A DNA stretch of 64,000 nucleotides from Acestrorhynchus altus (Eukaryota; Chordata; Actinopteri; Characiformes; Acestrorhynchidae): assembly GCA_034509495.1 (NCBI GenBank), contig CM067510.1, positions 30,139,889-30,203,888 of the forward strand, in the 5' to 3' direction. Positions within the stretch are counted from its first letter, which is position 1. Every line of letters begins with the position of its first letter. The notes under the pieces are model-generated. The model searched no databases, was not told where the DNA came from, and saw nothing but the letters and a program-made list of their open reading frames with translations. Positions 42,671 through 55,200 of this stretch are shown here, in pieces. The translations under genes and the position numbers were made by a program.

Positions 42671-43172
42671 TTATATATAAAATACATTTTGCATTTTATA
42701 TTTGCCAGTACGTTAAATGAAGCAATTAAGCAGTAATTGTGCTTTAGAATGTGTAGAAGTGTTTTCTCTTTAGAGGAGAGAGGACCACAACAGGATCACC
42801 ACTGACCAGAGACTCTTGGTGGGGCCCATGGTAATGGCAAACTGTAATAAACCAACAACTCAGTGCATACATGTCTTATGTTGGGCAAGAGGTTCACACC
42901 TTGGTTAAACCCACAGAACGAGGTTCACTGGCTTTCTACTGTGGCTTACAAAGCAACCTGCTTTGGTCAATAGAGCTCCCATCTTCTCACACACAGCAGT
43001 CTCATTCACTGACCCACATTTCCGGAGGGTGTTTACATTCCAGGGCCTCCATGTTCGTCCAGATTCCAGGACTGATTTTCAGCTTACACACCTGAACAGA
43101 CAACCTGTCCAGACTCTCCCAGGGCCAGCTCCATCACAGAGATACCAAAACAGTCTTTGCTTAAACACTCCA

Positions 43173-43286
43173 TTAGATCTCCATGTCCACTGGCCTCGCC
43201 TCCCCCGTCTTGTGCTCTTTCACCCACAGCTCTCGGTCTTTAGCAGGGTCCACGAGCTGGAGCAGTTTGTCCACTGGCTCCATGGT
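43173..43286 (-). CDS. gas7: gas7 last coding exon (37 aa + TAA)
   Basis: The acceptor is gtccag and the stop is TAA at 43175-43173. It encodes TMEPVDKLLQLVDPAKDREL, WVKEHKTGEARPVDMEI and stop, matching the C-terminus of GAS7. The 3' UTR continues towards lower coordinates. Its end is unclear: no minus-strand AATAAA lies close by, and one is present near 39760. Confidence 0.96.
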   Translation of the reverse strand, partial: TMEPVDKLLQLVDPAKDRELWVKEHKTGEARPVDMEI

Positions 43287-46200
43287 CTGGACATGAAATA
43301 CACAAGCACAGTGTTGTATTGCTTATCTATATCGTCCTAATACGCAGGCAATGCACAACGCAATTACTCAAACGTGTCAGACTTACGCTTTGGTTGAACA
43401 TGTCTGTCTCATGCCGCAGGGTTGTATACTGACAAAGGTGTTTTCTGATCATTTCAACACGTTCCACCTCCAGCCTCTCCAGCTCCTGCAGGTTCCACGA
43501 AGAAAGACAATGTCAGAAGAAGAACCATTTCATGTAATTATGTTGTGTTAGTTATTTTAGCTACCAAATGACTGTAGCTATAATGTAGGCGAGCAGGTGG
43601 TCTCACCAGACTTGTAGTGACCATCTCCTCAAACCACTTGGACTGAGACTGGTTATACAGATCAACACATCGCATCAGATCGTCCCCTGCGTTAAGAACA
43701 CATAAAATGGGCAACAATATATTTTAGCTGAATGACGATATACAATACAATATATGATGTGAAAAAAATTAGGACACCCCATGAAATTCATTGTTTTTCT
43801 TACTTTATTAAAACATACTGCAATTTGATCTTCATTTCTTAATTATACACACTAAGTCATCTTCATGCCAGAGCTCTGTCTTATGCCATCTATGGTGTGT
43901 GTGAGAAGGGGCAGAAGAGAGCAGAGTAGTTGTTGTTGTTGTTTTGTTTGTTTTGTATTGTGTAAAGTGTCCTTGAGTGTCCAGAAAGGCGCTTAAAAAT
44001 AAAATGTATTATTATTATTATTATTAATATTATTATTATTATTATAGGAGGAGGAGCTGAAGGCAGGAGGTGGAACAGACGGGAGGGGCAGAAAAAATAT
44101 TTTCCACAAAATTATAAGAGTATAATAATGAGAACTTTCAAATATGATATAAACAATATATCACTCAGCCCGTATCCCGCTGTTTATATCCCGATATAGA
44201 TATAAATATCGATATATTGCTCAGCCCGTATCCCGCTCTGTTTATATCCCGATATAGATATCAACATCAATATATTGCCTCAAAAGAGGAAAAAAAGAGA
44301 TGCCTCCACTTATTTTGCTAAATCAGCTTTTAAAAAAGTCTCTTTTTAAAATTATTTTTTTTTTCTTTTTTTTTTCCAGAGCTGCATCTTCAGTGGTTTT
44401 TATTTGTGTTTTTAATATACTAGTGCATCTCGGAAAATTACAATATTGTGAAAAAATTTGTGCTAATAATTTCATTCAAAATCAGTTTTTATATTCATAA
44501 CATGTAAAGTGATATGTTTCATGCTTCTTTTTTTAATGTTGATCAGGAAGGCTTAAAGCTCATGAAAATCAGAAATCCATAATCTCACATTATTACAATA
44601 CACCGGTAGTATCAAAATTAAGTCTTGAAAAGCTTGAAATATATCACTTTAAATGTATAGAAATATAGAATATTCAAATTTTATAAGATGCACTAGTAAT
44701 TATTAATATGATCAGTAATGACTGCCTTAAAGCTGTCATTTGGTGTGTCCACCCTTTGCCTTTTTGGTCATCTCTATTTCAGTTCACACCTTCAACGTTC
44801 AGCCGTAGAAGATGAAGCTCTATTTGAGTAATCCTGAACACGTTTACTGACACTGATGTCTGTGGTGACTCTGAGTCCACCGTTCTATGATAAGCAGCTC
44901 CTTCAGAAGTTTTATTGTTCAAAGGTTCGTCTTCTCAAATCAAATATATGAAGTCAATGATGGTGTTTATGTGTGACTTCAATTCGATCTGTATTTCGTT
45001 CACACTGTGCATTGTATCAAAAACCCTGTATTGAAGAAATGGCAGGTATTGTGACGTTAGGCATCACCGTCACATACTTTGTGCTTTAGAGTTTGGTAAA
45101 ATTGGATGTACCATAAATGTCCTAAATTACCACATAAAAAACACATACTGGCCCTGTTCCACCACAATGCTAGAGCACTATGTACCACTAGGGGTTGCCA
45201 GAACAACACTTTAGTTCATGACAGCAGCTGGGAAACGTTAACGGAATGCTTAACATTAATGTGTTTTGTCCTCGATTATCCTTGTTTTGAGCGAAACGCT
45301 GAGCTTCAGCTTGGTTCCACTAAGACCCACTATGTCCGGTATGGCAGGTTAGTCACTTCTACCCATTGTGTGATGGAATCTGCCATACAAATATCTTCCT
45401 CTATTTCTTTCACTTCTCTTTCTTTGCATCTCTCTGAATTTCCTCTACTGCGTTTGGATGTAATTCTGTATTTTCTGAGTAACACAATAGCCTGGAAAAT
45501 ACGTGGCCTAATATTTTATCACTGCAGAACAATAGTTTCTGGCACAATGTCAAGGCCTTTGGGCTCTGTGACACTGACCACGTTTCTCCCCTGTAGAGTG
45601 ACTGGATCAGGACCTTTCAGTTGCACCACAGAAGTGCTTTAGTTTGGGGATAATGCATATTCATTCACTCACTCTGATTTCATAGGCAGTTTGTGCAGCG
45701 CACGTTTTTTATTAAGTGACATGAAAGACAGCTAACCCAGCAATATATAGCTCGAATATATACATTGTTTGATCTAATCAGGCTGTGCAGTTAGTAGATA
45801 TAGTATAGTAGTATTTTATATATTATAGTATATGGTATATAGTAGGGTTTTTTTTAAGAAACCCTAAAATCTGTGATGTTTTTTCAGGACTTTCCTTTTA
45901 TATGCACTAGCCTATCATTACCTACATAAAGGCCAAAGAGTCCAGGCCTTGGGAGAGCTGCCATTTAGAGCCACTGACCTGCCTGTGTGGATTTCCTGCG
46001 GGCCTTCTTGATGTCCTCCTCAATCTTACTGCTCAGTTTGATCTCCAGCTGCTGTGTCTTAACCTCCAGGTCCTTCTGCCTGTCTGCAAGGGCCTTACGT
46101 GCCTTTAGAGCCACCAAGAAAGATAAGGGACAAGTTTAGTATGCTCTCCTTTCTGTGTACTATATATCACGTCTCCAATTTCTTATAGCGCTGCCTCGAA

Positions 46201-49200
46201 TGACCTCTTCCTCTCTAGAAAAACCCGCCGTATCGACTGATTTCTGTAAAGCTCCAGCTTTATGTTATATATTACTGCTTTCCAATATTTTACAGCGAGG
46301 GCCTCCTTCTATATCAGCTTCTAGAATGACAGCGCTGAAATGAGATCGGTTTGTCAGAGCTGGTTTGTTTACGGCCCTAACTCTTCAAACCCAGACGACT
46401 GCGTTCTCTGTCTCAAGGTCATGTGTGAAGGACATGGCCATGTGTTTATTTATAGAGCCTGGATATTCTCCAGGGCCTGGAAATGGTCTCCTGCTTTGGG
46501 AAACAAAGTAGAGCTTTAATAATGTATGAGAAGAATTCCTGAAATTCTAGAATAGCTAGAGGAGCAGGGACTAACTTCACCATCTCTGCTGTTGGAGACG
46601 TAGCAGGAGATGCACTCACAGATCGATGTGATGAGGTTCAGCTCTGTAATTCAATAGGACTGACCAATGCAACACAAAGCCCAACAACATATTTACATAT
46701 TAAGACAAATCTACCTTCTCAGCAGCAGCGTATCGGGTGGCAAGCTGCTTCCTGAGGTCAGCAATGTGATGGTCAAACCTCTTCATATCCTTCTTAAAGT
46801 TGTCTCGAAATACAAGGAGGGGCTTTTCTACTTCGCTTTGCAACTGAAATGGAGAAAAAGGAAACACACTATATTGATTAAAGACCCCAAATATAGAAGC
46901 AATGGAAATACAGTTGTGGATTTAGATGAGTAATAATTCAAGCCCTGTATGGATGTTCTATAAACACAGTACTATTCAGAGGATTTAAGCACTAAAATAC
47001 ATTATTTAAAGCCATTTTTTAGCCCTGTGGTGCTATGAGGTTCTATCTGACATTTTTTATGAAAACTGAGTTATTGACATATTGATTATTCTGTAACATC
47101 ATGTGAGATGTTTTCAAGTTTGCATTTTAGACTCTATGGAGATAAACTTTCTGTTTTTCAGATATATATGTCAATGTCACTATAAAATCCTTAAGACTCA
47201 ATATCTCCGACTTGCCCCAAATTAAGATAGAACCATACAGATCCAAAGGGACGATTTGTCTCAATAACTTGTTTTAACTCATTTTGGGGAAAGTAGTTCT
47301 TGAGTTACTTTGAAGAGCAAAGTTTGATTCCAGATTTCTCGTGGATCCAGTGTGATGGCCCCACTGGATCAGAAAATTGGCTGTTTGGCTTCTTTTCCCA
47401 GGGACAAATGTTTACCGAGGCCATACCGTTCTGCACTGGTGGGCACCCATTATACTAGTTATGGTTTCATTTCCATTTGCTTGGAGAGCTAAGTGATTTA
47501 GGTTCAAAGTTGTCTGCCATTGGAAATATAAAGACCTCTGCTCTTGTGGTATGAAAGCACACAAATGTGGAGGCAATCAGTGGTTCCCTGCATCTTTAAC
47601 TGTTAGATTTTGTGGGATATTTTTGCAGTTTGACATACTTTTATTCGCCAAAAGTAGAGTCACACATTCCAGATAAAAATGAATAGAATTTAAATATTTG
47701 TATGAATTTTATATTTTGGTTTAAAAAATTTAAAATTTAAAGGTTTTTTTTAGCTTATAAGGAATAAAAACACTTTACATCTCATATATCATGTTGAAAA
47801 TTGATCATCCATAATGTTTTCGAACTGAAATGAAAGAATTTTGCTATTTGTAATGATTAGATTGACAAGGATACTTACAATAATATGTTGTTCAAAATAC
47901 TATGAGATAATGGTCTAAATATAATAATAAAAAAAATGGAATGTGGAAATGTGGAATTAGGGCACTCGTGGCCACTTTAGTCACATCCTGCCAATTCAGG
48001 GAATTGAACCAGCAACCTTCCATCCACAAGGCTGGTTCCGTAAAACCCTGGCCACAGGTGGCAGATTAAGTAAGTAGTGGAAATTAACAGTACTTACAAC
48101 AAATGTGATATTGGAATATTGGGACACCACCATGTCAGTGTCACTGCAGTGCTGATAATGACCCACCACCCACATAATAACTGCTCTGTGGTGGTCCTGT
48201 GGGGTCCTGACCATTGAAGATCAGGGTGACAGGAGGACACAGATGGACTACAGTCTGTAATTATAGAACTACAAAGAGGAGCTGATACAGTTAACAGTGA
48301 ATGTAGAAACAAGTAGAAGATCAAAATGTTGTGGTTGATTAGTTTAAGTTAATTCATTAATGAAATATTAATAATGTTTAAGACTGTCTTAAATATTGTC
48401 AATGTATAATTAGTTGAGAGATTACTAAACCCTCTATCGTAACTACTGTTAAATACAGACTGTTTTTATGTCCAGAAGCATTCTTGGTAAATACACTGTA
48501 TTTACACTGATGAGCTGTAATATTATCACTACTTGTCTAATATGCTGCTGGTCCTCTGTGCTCTGCCAAAACAACTCTGACCTGCCAGGGCACGGACTCC
48601 TTTCTGAAGGTGCCTTGTGGTATGTGGCACCAAGACGTTAGCAGTAGATCTTTTAAGTCCTGCAAGTTCTGAGGTGGAGCTGCCTCAGATTGGACTCCCT
48701 TTTCCAGCACACCCTACAGATGCTCGACTGGGGTCTATGGGAATTTGGAGGCCAAAATAACAGCTTAAACTCTTCATCATGTTCATCAAACCATTCTTGA
48801 ACAATGTGTGCAGTGTTGCTCAGACAATGTGTGCAGCAAATGCTGGAACCCAGGGTCTCCAAGCAGAATGTTGCCCAGAGCATCATGCTCCCACCACTGG
48901 CTTGTCTTCTTTCCATCTGTCCACTCACTTGATTAAAAAAGAAACGGGACTGACCAGGGGACGTTCTTCCATCGTTTCAATACAAACACAAAAGTATGTA
49001 TGGACAAACCCTAACCTGCTCATTCATTGTTTCTTCTGACTTCAAAGCTATTAAAAGGAATTGTCCTGCTTTTGTTGGAGTAACTCTCTACTGTCCATAC
49101 AAGGACAAGATTCAGCGACGAGAGTGTTAGTGAGGTCAGGATAATGGATGATCACCACCCCACCTCATCCCAGAAGTATTGGATGGAGCACCATTGTTCC

Positions 49201-52200
49201 AGAGATGCAGATCCACTATTCTAAAGCTCAATGCTACGGGGCTTTATAACCCTCTAGCCCATATTCTTGCCAATAGGTTCATGTTTATATGTTCCAGAGA
49301 GCCATATCCTATTGCCAATACTTCTTTACAGGCAGTCAACAAGCTGTGTGTGCATTTGCATATCTGTGTCAGCAATGCAACTTAAAAGCAGCTGAATGCA
49401 TTCATTAAGAAACATTGGAACATATAATCAAATCAAATTGAGTTTATTGTCACATCACATGACACAGGTGTAAGGGTGAGTGAAAAACTTGAGCAGGTGC
49501 CGAAAGAGTTTGTGGTGGGAAGGTGTGACGGTGTGATGAGATGGGTGAGATGGATTGTCACTAGCTGTGGACTGGAACAGTGGGCTACGGACTTTTTAGC
49601 AGCCTGGTGGCCTGGGGGAAGAAGCTGTCTTGGAACCAGCAGGTTCTGGTCCTCATGCTTCTGTACCGTCTACCACTGGGTAGCTTTGAGAACAGGCAGT
49701 GGCTTGGGTGGGTGGAGTCCAGAAGGTTTGGGAGCTGCAGATTTTTCCTCTCGAGAACGGTGCAGTTCCCATACCAGGTGGTGATGCAGCCCATCAGGCC
49801 ATGTAAGCTCCTCAGAGATGGAATCACCAAGGAACTGGATGCTGCTGACCCTCTCCTGCCTCACAAAGTCCACTATCAGCTCCTTGGTCTTGCTGACATT
49901 TAGAGAGGGACATTTGTTTTCCTGGCACCGGTGTATCAGGAGGTATATCAGAGATGTATCAGAGACCTCCTCTCTGTAGGCTGCTTCATTGTTATTGGAG
50001 ATCAGGGCAATGATTGTTGTGTCATCAGCAAATTTCAGCAAAACCTGAGGTGCCCCGGTGTTGAGGGTCAGTGAGGAGGATGTGTTTCTGCCCATCCTCA
50101 CCACCTGCCGGTGACCCATTAGGAAGTTCAGGATCCAGCTGCACAGAGACTCTGATCCTGGAGCTTCATGTTGAGCCTTGGGGGAAAGATGGTGTTGAAT
50201 GCTGAACTGTAGTCCACAAACAGCATTCTCACATACGTGATCTCACAGAGCAGAGCCTCTGATTTGGTTGACCAGTGGTTTCGGCCTATAGGTGGGCAGG
50301 AGCAGGATGGAGGAGTGATCTGATTTGCCTAATGGAGGTTGGGGGAGGGCTTTTTACACCTCCTGGAAGGTGGTGTAACAGTATTCCAGCGTTCGTGTTC
50401 CCTGCATCGTGTATGTGATGTGTTGGAAGTACTTTAGAGCAACTTTCTTCAGGTTGGCTTTGTTAAAAGTCCCCGGCGAAAGTGAATGCAACCTCTGAGC
50501 GCTCAGTTTCCAGTTTACTCATCACCTCGTACAGTTTCCCAAATACCAGGTCCGTGTCAGCTTGTTTTGTTTTTACAACCCCAGAAATCTCCCTAGGAAG
50601 CCTAACCGGTCTGAACGAGATGGTCAGATATTCCAGGTGCGGGGAGCAGAAAGACTCAAAGAGTACATTCCTCTGACCACACCAGGCATATCACCAAACA
50701 CCTCCTCCTTTACTCTTCCTGGAGAACTCTTTAGTTCTGTCTGCACAGTGCAGAAAGAACCCAGCAGGCTGGATGGCTTGGTCAGGGATCTCTGCTGACA
50801 TCCAGGGCTCTACGAGGCAGATAATACAGCAGTCCCTTGTCTCTCTTTGGAAGTATGCTGGGTCGATGAGGGCAGCGAGTGCACTGCCTCAGCCCGACCA
50901 GAACGCCAGCCTCTTTCATGTAGCTGGGTGAGATTCCAATTTTTGGTTGGTCCATCCTGAGACTACCATCAGATAGTGTTGGCCACTGGCTGTCCAGGTC
51001 TTTTTGCCTACTAACATCTGACACAGAGGTTCTTAAACCTTTTCACTGTGTGACCCCCTTTTAGGTTTTCTGTTCTGATGTTCCTGGAAACGGGCGTTTT
51101 GCGTCCCCACTTCCAATTCGACCTTCTAAAAAACGCGCCATTTTAAACCAGCCTGGATGACGTGACGAGCCACAATGTGCATGAACCTGAATCAAGATTC
51201 AGATCGAAGAGTCGAGCAGAACGGCGAGTGGGTCAGTTTGATTCAGTGAAAAAAACGTTGTAAAAATGCTCTATTTTGAGAAACAGTGGGTGTGCCAAGC
51301 CATGTCCTTCATGCGAGACACTCCATCAAGACCGAGAATGATACAGTGTAATTAACGTCTTAATTAGTGTCACATTTGTGACCCCCTTAGAAGTACCCCC
51401 AGGTTAAGAACCCCTGATCTAACACATCGACTATTAAAACCGCTATAGTTTAGTACATCCCAGTTCTTGGCCACCACTGCAATGACATAGTCAACATTAT
51501 TGACTTCAATTGTGAGTAGTTGTAATGTTGGGACAAATTTTCCTACTTGTCTACCTCCGTGTGTAATACACAAAGGGTTGAGGCTGTGGTCCACTGCGTG
51601 CAACACTACCCTACAGGATTAGTGTGTGTTCAGCAGTGAGAGTATGAACACATCTGGTGTATTATTTCCCTGTCTCCATAAATATGACACTCTATTTTTC
51701 TCCGAACAGCTGTGCAGCAGAACAACGTACGTGAGTGAATATATATATAAATTGTAATTCTGTACGTCAGCAGCAGCAGAATGAGGAACTGGCAAAGGCA
51801 ACACATTTTTTTTTTTTTGTGGTCAAAATTACCTTAGAGGAGAACTTGAGATGAACTTCAGCCTCATCTGCCAGGCTTTTCTTCAGCTGGGCCCAGGCCT
51901 CTCCAAGTGTGCTGAACACAGATAAGGAACAGACAAGACTTCAGAACAGTTTAGGGGTTTTAGAGTTTCATTTCCATATAGACACACACACACACACACA
52001 CCACCACCACTGATCACTGATCTGAAACTAACCGGTAGTCTGTCTGCAATGAATTTCTTATACTGGTTTACAATCAGCCACAGCCTTATGACCACCTCCT
52101 TGTTTCTACACTCAGTGTTGTGTCTGATTCATTTGTACACACATGAAATCACACACACCGCCACGTCAGTGCAGTGCTGAGAATGACTCACCACCCACAC

Positions 52201-55200
52201 ATTACCTGCTCTGTGGTGGTCCTTGGGGGTCATGAACATTGAAAACAGGATTAAAGGAGTGTAGCAAAAGTATGCAGAGAAACGGATGGTCTACACTCTA
52301 CGACTATAAAACTGTATGGTAAGAGGAGCTAAAATGGACATCTTCCAAGCCCATCTCCAGGATTATTTATGGTGATCATCCAACATTTGGTTTGGTAAAT
52401 CAGTGTGTAATGATGGTAAGTCAGGAGGCTGGTGATGGAACATGGGGGCAACTAGGAGAAATCTAGGCCCAAGTATAGTTAAAACTAACTCACAGGAACG
52501 ACTTCCTTCTTGAGAAAATCTTACAAACTGAATTTATGTTTATTCATATCTATTACAATGTTATGTCATGTTTTGCCAAGCAAAAACAGTAATTACTGAG
52601 ATGAATCATTTTAAGCGCTGTTCTTATGTGCATGAACCTTTTTTTCACAGAAATGTGTATATAATTCCTCAATAGAAGGAAAAATCCTTCTGAAGCATTT
52701 CTTTTGTTCCACTGCCAGATTCAGATTCTCTTACAAAGTCATTTCTTTTATGAGAGAAATGTTTTATATCCAAGAACCTCTAAACCTGGTATTAAGCAGT
52801 CAGACGTCTAGCATACTCTCGCAACACCATATTGCAACTGTGCCAGTTACAAATCCATGACCACACGAATAAACCAGTGAAACAGTGGCAATAACCAGTT
52901 CAACCTGGGCTCAGATTGTAATTATAACTTCAGATAGTTCCAAAGTATTTTCTTCTTCCTGTAGAACCTTTGCCGCGGAACGTTTCCATCATTGTTCAGG
53001 GAAAGTGTCAAGCAGCACTAAGCAGAGAATCTGCGAGGATAAAACCCTCACTGCCTCATTCCAGGCATTCACTGCATATTTTTCTCAAAGCCTGAGCCAA
53101 TAGGACCCCCAAGGCGTCGGTTAAAGCGCGCCACTTGCTACAGCGCGCTGATTCAAAGGAGGGTTTTGAATGGAGGACCTGTGGAATTTACTTTTCGAAT
53201 GCGTTCCCTTGGCCTGCTATTCAGGCCTGGCACACTCACAGCCTTCTGCATAGCAAGCCGAGCCATGACAGCCAAGTCAGTGCTACCAAACGTCTGTACC
53301 AATCAGCGGCTTTGTCTAACTTATAACCAGAAATCAGTCTGACGTTCCTGCCCTCCATATGGCAGAGTGGGGTTTGGTGCCCTGCCCAAGAAAGGCACCA
53401 TGTTATAACAACCATTAGTGATATTAGAAATGAGTAAGTCTTAGTCTGATTCGATTGTAGATCTTGTGTTTGAAACATATGGTTCAAAACATTATGGGTT
53501 TAGTTCACTCCAGTCAGAATGCCTTGTACACCACGACTGTTTCAGTATATGAGAATAGAATCAGTGTAGAAACATACGAAGCACTGAAATAAGTTTGAAA
53601 TGAACGCTTTGAATGCATGAGTGGTTTTGTAATACTATCTGGTAAAGCAAGGAGAAGGAATGTAAGAATTACGACCCAGTTTTGGCCTCAAAATCTTCAG
53701 CTTTCCACCTTTTCCAGTGAATTCTAATCAGCGCTTACGTGTTGCAAATGAATCAGCAGAGTGTTTTATGCCTCTCCGAGTCCAATGCAAGCTTAGGAAA
53801 CGTTCACAGATGTCATATTCACAGATGTAAGTAGTTAGTTAGAATAGTTGTATCGTTCCTGATAATCCAAGCCAATTTCCTCTCCGCTGAGGGGGACAGT
53901 TTGGGCCTTCTTCCAGACATTTGCAAAGTGGCTACACTTCCAAATGGCATGTACTTATGTTTGCAACAACTTGTACTTGAAGTGGTGACCTTGTAATCTT
54001 CAACTGAGGAATGAGACATTCTAGTCTTGTGCAAATGATCCTCATTCTTAGATCTGCACTGAGCTCCTTGGACTTTCCCACTGTACGGTGCATTGGCCAA
54101 TCCAATAAGTGCTGTCAAGCCTGCACCGCCTCCCGATTACGTACTCCACACTAATACTATAAGGTGTAGATTAAACACTAATCTTAATAGTGCAGGTTTG
54201 GCAGGTTAGTACACTTGAATGTACTAAACTGCTTTGTACTAACATGAACTGGTGCTACCGGTTTTAGGCACCTAATCACATGATTTAAACTCCTGCCCCT
54301 GATCAATAAGGGCAAGTTTAGTGGAGAAACTCCTGACCAGAATTGAACGGTTGCAGTTAAAACAGAAATACAGTAAAGAGGAAGAAGGGTTTCTCATTCT
54401 GAAGAAAGTAGTTGCGGTCTTGTGAGCTAGTTTAAAGAACTAAGCTTGGTTCCAGATTTCCTCTCAACGGCCACAGCCAGTGTCTGGATGTGTTCGGTTC
54501 CATCACCAGCAGACCTGATTTAGTGTCACTAAGCACTGAGTTACCAAACCAAGAGTTGATGATGAGTTTAAAGAATACTAGACCTCCAGGAGGCGAACTT
54601 TGGAGATGTTGAACGAACATAGCGATGGAGAAGCACCACCTTCTGTGTTCATTCTCTTACTGAAGTCATAAACTCTCACGGCCCAGATAAGGAGGTTTCC
54701 AATCTCATTTACACTGGGTGCATAAAACCTTTGCACAGTGCTGTGTCACTGCACGTCCTCCAGACGCCGACACTGCTGCACTCGCAAATCTGAAAGCGCA
54801 TGTTATGAAAATATTCATGCACTGTATTTCAAAGCCGGCACATGATTGGTCAGTGAGGTGGTGAAAGGTCACAGCCTGCCCTCCTGCGACAATGCTGTCT
54901 ACATCACGACTGCACAAATGGCAAATTCAGGAAAAACATGAGCTTCTGAGCATGGCTGCAGGAGCCAGCCGGCAGAACAATGGCCATCACAAGTCGCAAC
55001 AAAACCCGAGTTGAGAGGCAGAATAATGCGAGCATTGTGGCGCCTGTCTGTAAGGGCGGGTGGGCGGACCTCTGCGGAATGATCTACATTCTGTATTAAA
55101 CAATCAGGACTGGTGTGGCAGCTGAAAAGCGCATTACAGTTGTGCATTAAGAGGCAGCTTAATGTTGTGGCAAGACCGAAGACCTATTTCTTTAGTACAA

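Larger units (their letters stand above)
37137..43172. other. Convergent intergenic region and both 3' UTRs
   Basis: These 6 kb between the two stop codons are AT-rich. They hold an inverted repeat (37600-37712), a GC-rich repeat fragment (37880), a transposon relic (38256-38835), an AT-rich stretch (39000-41700) without recognised elements, and two repeats at 41.7-42.7 kb. Possible plus-strand polyadenylation signals AATAAA occur at about 39241 and 39340. None lies close to the myosin stop, so UTR ends are undetermined. Confidence 0.6.

Noticed and set aside
45106..45642. 178-codon ORF in a gas7 intron
   Set aside because: It is long for chance, but it shows no recognised domain, biased codon use or flanking splice signals. 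An expressed transcript would be needed to revive it.
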